Source: Gadus chalcogrammus (taxonomy: Eukaryota > Chordata > Actinopteri > Gadiformes > Gadidae). Taken from it: 64,000 nt of DNA. The position numbers and the translations under genes are program-made. The DNA is taken from assembly GCF_026213295.1 (NCBI RefSeq), contig NC_079419.1, forward strand, positions 10,724,300 to 10,788,299, in the 5' to 3' direction. Each line of letters opens with the position of its first letter. The first letter of the stretch is position 1. Shown piece by piece: positions 44,201-47,544 of the stretch. Below the pieces are notes generated by a model, which was given only the letters and a program-made list of their open reading frames with translations, searched no databases and was not told the DNA's origin.

Positions 44201-44992
44201 ACAGCCTCTATGGTTCACTACAGCCTCCATGGTTCACTACAGCCTCTATGGTTCACTACAGCTTCCCTGTTTCACTACAGCCTCCATGGTTCACTACAGC
44301 CTCTATGGTTCACTACAGCCTCCATGGTTCACTACAGCCTCTATGTTCACGTACATCCTCGATGGTTACAACTACAAGCCTCTCTGGGTACACTCTACGG
44401 CCTCTATGTGTACACTACAAGCCTCTATGGGTTACACTACAGACTCTATGGTTCACTATAGCATCCTCCATGGTCACTAACAAGGCCTCCATGGTTCACT
44501 ACATCCGTCCAATGGTGCACTACCAGAGCACAATCTATGGTTCACGACAGCATCTCGTTCAACAGGGATTATCTGATGAGAACAAGGATCAGCATAATCT
44601 GGGCTACTCCTTTCTCCGTGCTAATGCTAATGCTAGCTCTTTGTACGGCCATTTTAGCTCTGCCCTCCATCTTAGGTGCCCCCGCGCATTATGATGTACT
44701 GAAAGGCCTAGCTTCATTATGCTACGCTATAGCGTGCTACGGTCTGTTACTTGAGGTTCATTTACGCTGTTTTGTTCCATTATGTTGCATTACACTACAT
44801 AATTTCTCTTCCTAAATGACTCTCCTCTCTCCCCTCTCTCTCTCCTCCCTTTAACTCCTACCTCCTCCTCAACCCTCCCATCCCTCCCTCCCTCCCTCCC
44901 TGGTTCCTCCTGCAGGAGCAGTTTGAGTTTGTGTTGACAGCTGTCGCCGAGGAGGTGAACGTCATTCTGAAAGGCCCCTCCTGCCACAGTGA
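6895..44992 (+). CDS. ptprn2: ptprn2 (phogrin / IA-2beta), 3' half, 12 exons; gene-level entry
   Basis: Receptor-type protein tyrosine phosphatase-like protein of dense-core (insulin, neuroendocrine) secretory granules. The family is catalytically dead towards phosphotyrosine and acts in granule biogenesis and exocytosis. Exons in the window: 6895-6959, 23938-24150, 29890-30090, 37218-37365, 37597-37670, 38492-38569, 38855-38974, 39360-39526, 40995-41048, 42728-42814 (damaged), 43827-43900 and 44916-44992. Phases match at every junction except at the damaged exon. Seen in order: end of the ectodomain, one TM helix, a basic juxtamembrane stretch, then PTP landmarks [42 protein letters not shown] and [29 protein letters not shown] and MDHDPR favour PTPRN2 over its paralogue PTPRN. 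The general-acid loop reads WPG instead of WPD, fitting a pseudophosphatase. Upstream exons (signal peptide, RESP18-like domain) were not found in 1-6894 and presumably lie outside. Identification rests on remembered family sequence; no search was run. Confidence 0.95.
7116..7156. repeat. (GAGG)n tract
   Basis: Short purine tract gagagggagggagggaggga. Confidence 0.85.
7260..7470. repeat. AT-rich degenerate tandem repeat
   Basis: Repeated 'taataataattaaacacaga' type units, 20-30 bp. Confidence 0.75.
7590..7835. repeat. (TG)n and (TA)n microsatellites
   Basis: TG at 7590-7676 and TA at 7779-7834, separated by about 100 bp of unique sequence. Confidence 0.97.
7930..8360. repeat. Degenerate TG/CA-rich region
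   Basis: Interrupted TG and CA tracts with a poly-G run at 8196-8206. The long frames here are dinucleotide artefacts. Confidence 0.85.
9188..9285 (+). ncRNA. tRNA-like pol III segment inside the Harbinger-like element (+)
   Basis: An A-box-like tagcgtagtgg at 9212-9222 and a B-box-like ggttcaaatctc at 9254-9265 have the spacing of a tRNA gene, followed by a run of T at 9286-9289. A cloverleaf is only partial, so this is a tRNA-derived (SINE-like) piece, not a functional tRNA gene. Confidence 0.45.
9438..9515 (-). ncRNA. Second tRNA-like segment, opposite strand
   Basis: On the minus strand, gtagagtggaggtagcg (about 9497-9481) resembles an A box and ggggttcgtctccc (9454-9441) a B box. It faces the tRNA-like piece at 9188-9285. 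Weak but symmetrical evidence. Confidence 0.35.
10130..10330. repeat. Minisatellite, ggttaacctggttaact
   Basis: Imperfect 12-27-bp units containing gttaacctggttaac and gtcctactat. Confidence 0.8.
10812..11130. repeat. G/C-skewed minisatellite, cccacccagagggtctctcc
   Basis: About fourteen 19-24-bp units. The minus strand is strongly G-rich with repeated gggg runs, so it is a G-quadruplex candidate. Two units are interrupted by the sequence ccggtggtggagcgcccc. Confidence 0.92.
11474..11710. mobile_element. 'ggaacataggacccggg' repeat element, copy 1
   Basis: Inverted ends: ctatgttccccaggtcctat at the left and complementary cataggacccggggaacata units at the right, around a core with four TTAGGG-like hexamers (gttagggttagggttaggg). 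Non-coding. It shares its right border (acgctccc) with the copy at 54046-54200. Confidence 0.6.
12217..12465. repeat. 33-bp minisatellite
   Basis: About 7.5 units of ggttcaggagtgaaacccag followed by agcgggtccacac. Because 33 is a multiple of 3 it makes false repeat-proteins on both strands. Confidence 0.95.
12985..13210. repeat. Tandem repeat, aaactacagct, with fold-back end
   Basis: Units of about 11 bp (ctaaaactacagctttaa). The final part (aactgtagttaaagctgtag) is the complement of earlier units, so the array can fold back. Confidence 0.85.
13362..13779. mobile_element. Possible small MITE
   Basis: agggaagacacccga at 13363 and tatgtcttccct at 13768-13779 form weak inverted ends, with several cgggt/acccg motifs between. 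The surrounding sequence (13200-14000) is rich in atcggg repeats. No target duplication seen. Confidence 0.3.
14820..14853. repeat. Perfect short hairpin
   Basis: aacctgctaggtaaaa is followed after ttg by its complement ttttacctagcaggtt. It lies immediately before the 39-bp minisatellite at 14850-15052, whose first unit overlaps the hairpin end. Confidence 0.85.
14850..15052. repeat. 39-bp minisatellite of SINE origin
   Basis: Five units of ctgtaggcctcctagagcca followed by ggtgacccctgacccctac. The unit matches the body of the SINE at 29590-29760. Confidence 0.92.
15295..15635. repeat. Polypurine (GA/GGGA) tract
   Basis: About 340 bp with nearly all purines on the + strand. Spurious frames on both strands. 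Confidence 0.92.
16085..16345. repeat. GA then CT-rich low-complexity DNA
   Basis: gagagagacagagacggaga at the left and ctctcgccctctcactctct at the right. Confidence 0.85.
16530..16900. repeat. Degenerate CA-rich tract
   Basis: Units such as acacacttacatacacacac; no coding signal. Confidence 0.9.
17500..18010 (+). promoter_or_regulatory. Intragenic CpG-rich block with X-box and TATA box
   Basis: A sharp GC- and CpG-rich block inside the 17-kb ptprn2 intron. GTTGCCGTAGCAAC (17534-17547) matches the RFX X-box consensus and sits in the palindrome cgttgccgtagcaacg. 48 bp further on is gcggTATAAAgg (17596-17601), in the + orientation. Below it is a CpG-rich stretch with candidate ATG at 17860 opening a short frame ([13 protein letters not shown]...) that I do not recognise. 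It could be an alternative ptprn2 promoter, an ncRNA promoter, or an orphan CpG island. No clear splice donor linking it to the next ptprn2 exon was found. Confidence 0.5.
18740..19110. repeat. Degenerate TG-rich tract
   Basis: tgtgtgcgtg-type words over 370 bp. The cysteine/valine-rich frames are artefacts. Confidence 0.9.
19300..19735. repeat. 47-bp C-rich minisatellite
   Basis: Units of cccaggcccccagcggtcct followed by ccgtcctaccccaccacctc and caccctc, with some shortened versions. Confidence 0.9.
19745..20045. repeat. Minisatellite, ctactggtctttactcta
   Basis: Mixed 10-20-bp units of tctactggtctttactctac. Confidence 0.88.
20120..20320. repeat. (CTGTCTGAC)n-type repeat
   Basis: Interrupted ctgtctgtctgaccg units. 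Confidence 0.9.
20640..21180. repeat. 38-bp minisatellite
   Basis: About fourteen units of cacctcggtccttcaagacc followed by acctcattaccaggaccc, with subtypes (lattice of g/c and a/c variants) suggesting higher-order block duplication around 20870-21060. Confidence 0.95.
21330..21475. repeat. GGA/GGT purine-rich repeat
   Basis: ggtggaggaggtggagggtc units. Confidence 0.85.
21700..22260. other. Unique-sequence island, candidate conserved non-coding element
   Basis: The longest repeat-free, balanced-composition stretch of the 17-kb intron. Contains atctaattattcccctttt and gcattgtggtccacatcatt. No exon signature. Regulatory role is inference. Confidence 0.3.
22400..22640. repeat. Degenerate minisatellite, gttgtgttaacgttagatagt
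   Basis: About 20-30-bp units with gtgttgtgttaac and ttagatagtgttg. Confidence 0.75.
23938..24150 (+). CDS. ptprn2: ptprn2 exon 2 of window: transmembrane helix and juxtamembrane region
   Basis: 71 codons between ctccag and CAG|gtatgt, both phase 0. It begins [19 protein letters not shown] single hydrophobic helix follows at about residues 19-41 ([11 protein letters not shown], then [12 protein letters not shown]). A basic stop-transfer stretch comes next ([11 protein letters not shown]), and the exon ends GDATSTYQ. The order of luminal tail, TM and basic cytosolic segment is as in phogrin. Confidence 0.95.
24960..25100 (-). mobile_element. SINE fragment, minus strand
   Basis: Minus strand has ccctgacccctacctgctcc and aaaacacctggatctgaacc, matching the body of the SINE at 29590-29760. 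The head is diverged. Confidence 0.5.
25385..25680. repeat. CT-rich tract
   Basis: About 300 bp of ctctctctgtctctctttct-type sequence. Confidence 0.92.
25760..26285. repeat. 21-bp minisatellite
   Basis: About 25 units of gatcctctcctggtggaggtg. The unit is 7 codons and open in all three + frames, giving false (GGGGSSP)n, (VEVDPLL)n and (SWWRWIL)n proteins. Confidence 0.97.
26666..26825. repeat. TG microsatellite
   Basis: Pure TG at 26668-26716, then interrupted. Confidence 0.95.
27228..27373. repeat. Two adjacent perfect palindromes (22-bp and 37-bp arms)
   Basis: Palindrome 1: 27228-27249 and 27251-27272 are exact complements around one base. Palindrome 2: 27272-27308 and 27337-27373 are exact complements (37 bp) around a 28-nt spacer rich in ctagggcc. 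Palindrome 1 contains gggttagggta and its complement. In RNA they would form two strong hairpins in the intron between window exons 2 and 3. Confidence 0.95.
27930..28440. repeat. 61-bp minisatellite, agtactacagt
   Basis: Units of gatgaagtactacagttatc followed by acatagtaccacacacagta and ctattgtaatactacagtact, decaying after 28260. Confidence 0.9.
28805..29065. repeat. 21-bp minisatellite with CTAAC
   Basis: Twelve units of actacactaaccagctgcta g-type, with a ggtg variant every few units. Confidence 0.93.
29590..29760 (-). mobile_element. tRNA-derived SINE, minus strand
   Basis: On the minus strand it reads gtgtttgacccccagctgat followed by a clear pol III B box, gggttcgatcccc (29715-29703), then ctacctgtaggcctcccaga and tgacccctctgctcctaaat. 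Same family as 36245-36438. Confidence 0.65.
29818..29884. repeat. (CT)n before ptprn2 exon 3
   Basis: A pure CT run of about 65 bp directly forming the polypyrimidine tract of the acceptor at 29888-29889. Confidence 0.97.
29890..30090 (+). CDS. ptprn2: ptprn2 exon 3 of window: cytosolic juxtamembrane linker
   Basis: 67 codons starting [15 protein letters not shown] and ending [12 protein letters not shown], a strongly conserved PTPRN/PTPRN2 segment. [13 protein letters not shown] and [15 protein letters not shown] match the human phogrin layout. A run of glycines (about residues 30-35, encoded by gga/ggc repeats) is lineage-specific. The acceptor follows a pure (CT)n tract of about 65 bp (29818-29884), an unusually long polypyrimidine tract. 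Confidence 0.95.
30250..30465. repeat. 20-bp minisatellite
   Basis: Units of agtccatatatggagaggga; related single units at 29125-29150 (ccatgtatggagactccagt). Confidence 0.9.
30647..31482 (+). mobile_element. hAT-like element with BED-zinc-finger remnant
   Basis: Inverted ends tagggatgggc (30647-30657) and gcccatcccta (31472-31482). Inside, at 30914-31100, a frame reads [18 protein letters not shown] then [13 protein letters not shown]-x2-C then H-x4-H, a BED-type finger as found at the N-terminus of hAT transposases. The rest of the transposase is missing, so it is a deletion derivative. Flanks are AT-rich and no clean 8-bp duplication can be called. Confidence 0.7.
31483..31660 (+). mobile_element. 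Non-LTR retrotransposon 3' tail
   Basis: The stretch gcactttgtgcaatgacaat followed by aaatagattctgattttg and a (ATTCTG)n-like tail looks like the 3' end of a fish LINE (short 3' UTR, AATAAA-like motif, short tandem tail). No ORF remains. Confidence 0.45.
31800..32135. repeat. Minisatellite, tagcatcaggcgataagatc
   Basis: Composite units of about 60 bp: gataggatagcatcaggggc followed by tagcatcagaaagtagcatc. Confidence 0.9.
32470..32620. repeat. Degenerate CA tract
   Basis: cacacacccacacacccagg-type sequence. Confidence 0.88.
32725..33015. repeat. 10-bp minisatellite, atgcaccacc
   Basis: About 20 units of atgcaccacc/atgcagcacc, then a duplicated longer unit with acagaaccatgcagtagcag. Confidence 0.95.
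33240..33430. other. AT-rich unique island, candidate conserved non-coding element
   Basis: Dense homeodomain-like TAATTA/ATTA words (cattattaagtcattagaga, attaataattagatttcaga). No repeat structure and no exon signal. Inference only. Confidence 0.3.
33715..33880. repeat. 30-bp minisatellite
   Basis: Units of gaggagctaactccatagca followed by gctaactgta. Confidence 0.88.
34200..34435. repeat. 14-bp minisatellite, ttaaagacctgccc
   Basis: About fifteen units with ctgtcc/ctgccc alternation. Confidence 0.9.
34560..35452. mobile_element. hAT (Charlie-type) non-autonomous element, right end clear
   Basis: The right end, aaaaaaggttgagaaccactg (35432-35452), is the complement of the cagtggttctcaacc terminus typical of Charlie-group hAT elements. 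The left end is uncertain (about 34560-34600, ccttggggtcgttcgcacaacc). It carries a CpG-rich internal block at 35060-35190. No transposase frame. Confidence 0.6.
36245..36438 (+). mobile_element. tRNA-derived SINE
   Basis: The head has a degenerate tRNA-like region (gggtgttggactcccggcc). The body contains ctacctgtaggcatcctgga, and the tail ctctagataaaagcgtcttc is the conserved fish SINE/LINE tail (usual form ttggataaaagcgtctgc). It is related to the copies at 29590-29760 and 24960-25100. Confidence 0.65.
36640..37205. repeat. 20-bp minisatellite abutting ptprn2 exon 4
   Basis: About twenty units of gctaacctgctgggcgctaa end 13 bp before the acceptor at 37216-37217. Most units carry ctaac, which fits the vertebrate branch-point consensus. 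Left part (36590-36830) has a longer related unit with ttgaggatgctaacctgaga. Confidence 0.93.
37218..37365 (+). CDS. ptprn2: ptprn2 exon 4 of window: start of the PTP domain
   Basis: Acceptor gctctag, donor T|gtaagt, 49 codons plus 1 nt. Reads [20 protein letters not shown] then CCYQAEPN, and ends [10 protein letters not shown](Y). This is the N-terminal helix of the PTP-like domain with the KNR-type motif. A 20-bp minisatellite rich in CTAAC ends immediately upstream. Confidence 0.95.
37597..37670 (+). CDS. ptprn2: ptprn2 exon 5 of window: DYINAS motif
   Basis: 74 nt between ttttccag and ATC|gtaagt. It completes the split Tyr codon and reads [11 protein letters not shown] then [19 protein letters not shown] is the substrate-loop signature shared by classical PTPs. 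A C/T-rich minisatellite starts within a few bases of the donor. Confidence 0.95.
37675..38035. repeat. C/T-rich minisatellite after ptprn2 exon 5
   Basis: Units containing cccctccccctcagcaggct and ggtctactgcaggctcctcc. The cctcag and ctgcag words are acceptor-like. Confidence 0.9.
38265..38490. repeat. (CTCCT)n tract before ptprn2 exon 6
   Basis: About 225 bp of pyrimidines up to the acceptor at 38490-38491. Confidence 0.95.
38492..38569 (+). CDS. ptprn2: ptprn2 exon 6 of window: IATQGP motif
   Basis: 26 codons in phase 0 between tctcctag and CAG|gtcaga, reading [17 protein letters not shown] then [15 protein letters not shown] distinguishes PTPRN2 from PTPRN, which has IEHDPR in human. 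The upstream intron is a CT-rich tract of about 220 bp, forming an oversized polypyrimidine tract. Confidence 0.95.
38716..38859. repeat. 29-bp tandem repeat duplicating the ptprn2 exon 7 acceptor
   Basis: Five units: 38716-38744, 38745-38773, 38774-38801, 38802-38830, 38831-38859. Consensus gtttaaataaagctctggtt followed by gcagatggt. The last unit overlaps the exon start (atggt). Four of five have AG|AT at the equivalent splice position; unit 3 has gcga. Confidence 0.93.
38855..38974 (+). CDS. ptprn2: ptprn2 exon 7 of window
   Basis: 40 codons, [20 protein letters not shown] followed by [12 protein letters not shown] and SNLYHIYE, donor GAG|gtacct. Core beta-sheet of the PTP fold; [11 protein letters not shown] is PTPRN2-type. 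The start is set by ggttgcag|atggtg. The acceptor is the last of five tandem 29-bp units carrying near-copies of the same exon boundary (see the repeat at 38716-38859). Confidence 0.95.
38980..39125. repeat. (CTGT/CTTT)n tract
   Basis: tgtctgcctgtctgtctact-type units directly after the donor of exon 7. Confidence 0.9.
39222..39352. repeat. (TG)n microsatellite before ptprn2 exon 8
   Basis: About 130 bp of TG with two short interruptions, ending 8 bp before the exon. Confidence 0.96.
39360..39526 (+). CDS. ptprn2: ptprn2 exon 8 of window: WPD-loop exon
   Basis: 55 codons plus 2 nt, [18 protein letters not shown] then [27 protein letters not shown] and [10 protein letters not shown](R). The catalytic WPD loop reads WPG, so the general-acid aspartate is missing. 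Family knowledge: human PTPRN has WPA and human PTPRN2 has WYD at this place. The acceptor cgacccccag has only a few pyrimidines, preceded by about 125 bp of TG repeat. Confidence 0.95.
39545..39745. repeat. Degenerate minisatellite, ctaacgctagcacca
   Basis: About 15-20-bp units with ctaacgctagcac. Confidence 0.8.
39945..40100. repeat. CTC-rich tract upstream of mir-153
   Basis: tcctcctcctcctcctcctc and variants, ending 20 bp before the precursor. Confidence 0.9.
40120..40206 (+). ncRNA. mir153: mir-153 precursor (intronic microRNA)
   Basis: The 22 bases at 40172-40193 (starting ttgcatagtcac, seed tgcatag) are identical to mature vertebrate miR-153-3p. The 5p arm lies at about 40133-40155 (gtcatttttgtgatgttgca...). 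The loop region reads agctagtattatgagcccag, and the arms pair into an 87-nt hairpin that aligns nearly base for base with the human precursor I remember. It lies in the sense orientation in the intron between window exons 8 and 9. Human MIR153-2 is also intronic in PTPRN2, so host-gene relationship and orientation are conserved. miR-153 is neuronal/neuroendocrine and is known to repress vesicle-release genes and SNCA. Expression is presumably from the ptprn2 transcript; no separate promoter is evident in the 590 bp of CT/CTC-rich intron upstream. Confidence 0.97.
40467..40489. repeat. Poly-C tract, with poly-G at 40677-40695
   Basis: A run of about 19 C and, 190 bp later, a run of about 19 G. 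They could pair in the transcript. Confidence 0.85.
40995..41048 (+). CDS. ptprn2: ptprn2 exon 9 of window: leads into the P-loop
   Basis: 54 nt between gtttcag and TGCAG|gtcaga. It completes the split Arg codon and reads [17 protein letters not shown], ending with two bases of the Ser codon. The cysteine is the nucleophile position of the C(X)5R loop. The rest of the loop is in the next, damaged exon. Confidence 0.95.
41080..41290. repeat. CA-rich then (CT)n(TA)n tract
   Basis: Degenerate CA 41080-41175; ctctctctctctctctatat into TA to 41288. Confidence 0.93.
41455..42190. repeat. 55-bp minisatellite
   Basis: About thirteen units of actgctaacactagcattag followed by ctgtggagctaaccgctcta and caaggcaagcaggtg. 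Each has two ctaac words, a donor-like gcaggtgact and an acceptor-like cactag. Confidence 0.96.
42474..42720. repeat. Irregular TG-rich tract before ptprn2 exon 10
   Basis: TG repeat broken by many single-base changes and g/gg or t/tt variations, unlike the clean TG tracts elsewhere in the window. Supports local sequence error. Confidence 0.85.
42728..42814 (+). pseudogene. ptprn2: ptprn2 exon 10 of window: P-loop exon with scattered insertions
   Basis: Between exons 9 and 11 the family needs a 65-nt exon encoding DGAGRTGTY followed by an LIDMVLN-type helix. The only candidate starts after gcactag at 42728. It shows gacggtgc (42729-42736), ggccgtaccggg (42741-42752), ctgatt and gacatggtc in the right order, but with about 22 extra single bases or short runs between them. 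Every frame is broken, with an in-frame TAA at about 42804. Phase fits at the left edge (T completing Ser); the right edge is best at g42814 before gtagtg. The P-loop Asp (HCSDGAGR instead of HCSAGxGR) is still visible, the known inactivating change in this family. The preceding 250 bp of TG-rich sequence is similarly irregular. An assembly error is more likely than a true null allele. Confidence 0.75.
43130..43505. repeat. CT-rich minisatellite
   Basis: Ends in four units of ctctctacctccctctctct followed by cttctatgt. Confidence 0.93.
43747..43824. repeat. TG tract before ptprn2 exon 11
   Basis: gtgtgtgtgtgtagtgtgtc-type sequence up to the acceptor tgatag. Confidence 0.93.
43827..43900 (+). 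CDS. ptprn2: ptprn2 exon 11 of window
   Basis: 74 nt; GA completes the split Gly codon, then [15 protein letters not shown] and QRPGMVQTK, donor AAG|gtaacc. This is the Q-loop region; QRPGMVQTK is the PTPRN2 form of the PTP QxRPxxVQTxxQ motif. The acceptor (tgtgtgtgtgtgatag) has TG repeat in place of a polypyrimidine tract. Confidence 0.95.
43925..44110. repeat. Minisatellite, tcatcacctcatcactt
   Basis: 9-bp and 18-bp units ttcatcacctcatcac. Confidence 0.94.
44110..44545. repeat. 19-bp minisatellite, becoming irregular
   Basis: Clean units of gcctctatggttcactaca to about 44345. After that the units gain extra bases (gggttacactac, gcatcctccatggtcacta), the same kind of decay as around exon 10. 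Confidence 0.9.
44916..44992 (+). CDS. ptprn2: ptprn2 last coding exon; expected stop at 44990-44992, open frame to 45059
   Basis: Acceptor ctcctgcag, then [19 protein letters not shown], the C-terminal helix of the PTP domain. The family ends ...ILKALPQ. Here the bases after AAA are ggcccctcctgccacagtga; dropping five of them gives codons for A-L-P-Q and a TGA at 44990-44992. As written, the frame instead runs on for 28 residues to a TGA at 45057-45059, ending RPPSLPRSSF, which is unlike any family member I know. I treat 44992 as the probable true end and the extension as a probable sequencing artefact or a derived frameshift. Confidence 0.8.
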
Positions 44993-45273
44993 GGGAGTCC
45001 AGCACAGCCTCTCGGTCCTCCTCCAGAGACCTCCTTCTCTCCCTCGCTCCTCTTTCTGATGTCCCCTCCCCTCCTCCCCCACCTTGCCTCCCCTCCGTCA
45101 GATTGAGGTGGTTTCCGTCTTGAGTGGTCGTGTTTTGAATATATTGCTGTCATCTTTGTGTCTCTATTTTGGTGCCATGTGGAATTTGATCACAACTTAT
45201 TGTTTTAGAAAAGTATTTTTCCTTTCTCGTGTAAATCTTCAAGGTGTTTTAAAATACAACGGTAGCGTAAGAG

Positions 45274-45279
45274 AATAAA
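45274..45279 (+). terminator. Candidate poly(A) signal of ptprn2
   Basis: AATAAA about 280 bp after the expected stop, in AT-rich sequence, + strand. It is the first canonical hexamer downstream of the last exon. The cleavage site is not visible. Confidence 0.5.
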
Positions 45280-45299
45280 CAATAATAATACATATCTGT

Positions 45300-46220
45300 A
45301 AATCGCTGGTGACAGATTACACGCGAGTACTGAATTAGTTTCATGTGTAATGTTTTAAAATGTCTCGTGAAATAATTCACGAGACACGAATCTTAATGCA
45401 CCACAGATCAACTTTAGAGTTCAACTCAGTCCGTTCAGACGTGTTTGGTCTCTAGTTGTAGACGTCGTGTTCCCTTCAGTGTTTCTGTCCATCACCACCA
45501 GCACAAACACACAAACCAACATTTATTTTTATGGTGGGCTAGGTCTCACCGATAAACAGATAAATATATATATATAATGTTGCTAAACCGCCTCGTCTAT
45601 CAGACAGTCCTCCATCCAACAGAATTTTACAAATCAAAAGTTTGATTATCGTGACTTTGTCTTTGCAACATTACGGCACACCACGAAACACACAACTGCT
45701 GCGGACCAGCAGAGATCCTGAAAGAGTCCACATTAAAACTGACTGGTTCACCGGTTTGGTGCTGTTTCCTCGTTCGATTCCCTGATCCGTCACATCGTGG
45801 TCCCGACCCAAACCCCTTCTCACTAGTAGCCAAGGACCCCCACGGTGGCCTCCATCGGGTCCTCAGCCCTGAAGGTCTTCTGTTGTATGTCCCCCAGTAC
45901 CAACTGCTGTTATACACCAACGGGGAGATGTGTTGTTGTGATTAAAGCCTGATGCTCCCAACTGGTGTGTGTTCCTTTCATTCCCACGCTTGGTGACGGA
46001 GAACCCGGCGGTCGAACCCTCTGTGGGGTTGTGAACAGCAGAACCTCTCCTCTGATGGGCAGGTTGTTTTAGCAGATCACAACAGATCCTGGAGAAATCT
46101 GAACTCTTGAGAAGAGTGCCATCATACAAACAGGCTTTTAAACTTGTCTTTTATCTAAGGAAACTTTGGCTTGATGCAGTTTCTTAGTTTAACAGTAGAA
46201 AGAGGACTAGACTTCATAAC
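45300..46220. other. Intergenic stretch without recognised gene
   Basis: Unique sequence after the ptprn2 poly(A) signal. Open frames on the minus strand (45627-46129) have no recognisable domain and no codon signature. Possibly a distal 3' UTR. Confidence 0.5.
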
Positions 46221-46224
46221 AACT

Positions 46225-46760
46225 ATTATTATTCTTTGCGCTTCTTTGCTTAATCAGATGAATCAGTTGCTTGCGATGCTTGAACATGAGCGAGAATTTA
46301 TCAGGTGATGTTTATAATTATAATCGAATGTATCGTAATGCAAATGTTATAATGGGTTTTAAGTTTGCCACTTGTGCTTGCTTCAACTTCACTTTCTAGC
46401 AATGAAATGGGCAGCCTTCATAACGGTCGGGAGGTTCGGACCTTAAGCATGGAGGAAAGTGCGTTGAACACTTGGGTCGGAGTTTTCGCTCAGAGATTTG
46501 TGAGTAAGAAAAGCTACCCGAGTCCTCTAGAGTTTACGTCACAATAATGGCTGCCCATTTCATTGATAGACTAAAGTGAAATTGCAGCGAGCACTAAGGC
46601 AAACTTGACACCCATTCTAACATTTGCATTACGATACACTATAGATTGCAATTATAAACATCACCTGATCAATTCTCGTTCATGGTCAACCATCGCATGC
46701 AGTTCTAATAACTGATCCATCTGATTAGGCAAAGAAGCACAAAGAGATCCCTGCGGGCAT
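46225..46760. mobile_element. Fold-back element with about 200-bp arms
   Basis: The left arm (about 46234-46425: cttctttgcttaatcaga, tcaggtgatgtttataat, aatgaaatgggcagcc) reappears inverted at about 46546-46750, at roughly 80 percent identity by eye. The centre holds ggaggttcggaccttaagc. A third arm-like copy lies at 48868-49015 in the left-arm orientation. No coding capacity; class unknown. Confidence 0.7.
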
Positions 46761-46778
46761 CCATACTTGTAGTTGTAA

Positions 46779-47142
46779 CCCTGCGTTCACACCAAAAGAT
46801 GCATTTGCTGCCCGAACGCGTTGACGCCTGAGTTTTGCGGCGCGTCAAATCAAGTTTTGCGGCGCGTCAAACTTTTGACGTGCCGCAAAAGTTGAAATAT
46901 TTCAACTCGAGCAGCATTTGACGCGCCGCAAAATACGTGAACGCGCCCTTCGCCCGTGCCCGGCTGCGGGCACGGCATGCCGCGCCGCAAATCAGATTTT
47001 GACGCGCCGCAAATCAAGTTTTGCTGCCCGTTTTCTCAGCAGCAAATGCTGCGGCAGCAAAGCAGCAACGCGTCTCTACATTCACTTTGAATGGGATCAC
47101 GACGCGCGTCAACTTTTTGCATCTTTTGGTGTGAACGCAGGG
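46779..47142. mobile_element. Harbinger/PIF-type MITE with perfect 25-bp termini and TAA duplication
   Basis: Starts ccctgcgttcacaccaaaag and ends with its exact complement cttttggtgtgaacgcaggg; the match extends to 25 bp. TAA flanks both sides (46776-46778 and 47143-47145), the expected TWA duplication. The inside is built of repeated gacgcgccgcaaa-type motifs rich in CpG. Confidence 0.85.
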
Positions 47143-47384
47143 TAACCCTGCAGTCTAGTCTCACGAACGATCTATTTTTCCGGTTTTATGTCATAGCCTA
47201 CGCATTTCCTGAACGCTCTTATTTCGGAAGAAGTTTTACGTAAAGACACGTAGGATCTTCCGAACCTCCGATCTGAAGGCGGCACTACTTCCGCACGAAT
47301 CTCAGAGCAAAATCTCGGACCTAACAGTGTTCAAAGCACTTTCCTCCAAGCTTAAGGTCCGAAACTCCGTCCGCTTTGAAGGCG

Positions 47385-47530
47385 GCAAGAGCCTTCGCCC
47401 TCGCCGCCCCTACACTCTGGAACTCCCTCCCTCCGGCCATCCGAAACTTTTATCCACTCCTTTTGTTCAAACGTCAGCTTAAACCCCATCTCTTCAGGAC
47501 CACCTACAACATGACAAATCATCCTCCGCC
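47385..47530 (+). mobile_element. LINE C-terminal fragment (L2/Rex1-like)
   Basis: On the + strand a frame reads LWNSLPPAIRNFYPLLLFKR then QLKPHLFRT, the conserved C-terminal segment of L2/Rex1 ORF2; compare LWNELPPSIRD in the element at 1863-5730. No RT domain is attached, so it is a short relic. Confidence 0.7.
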
Positions 47531-47544
47531 GTAAACCGTGCCAC

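Noticed and set aside
45627..46129. Minus-strand frames of 88-97 residues after ptprn2
   Set aside because: No recognisable domain, no promoter and no conserved composition; random open frames in unique DNA.
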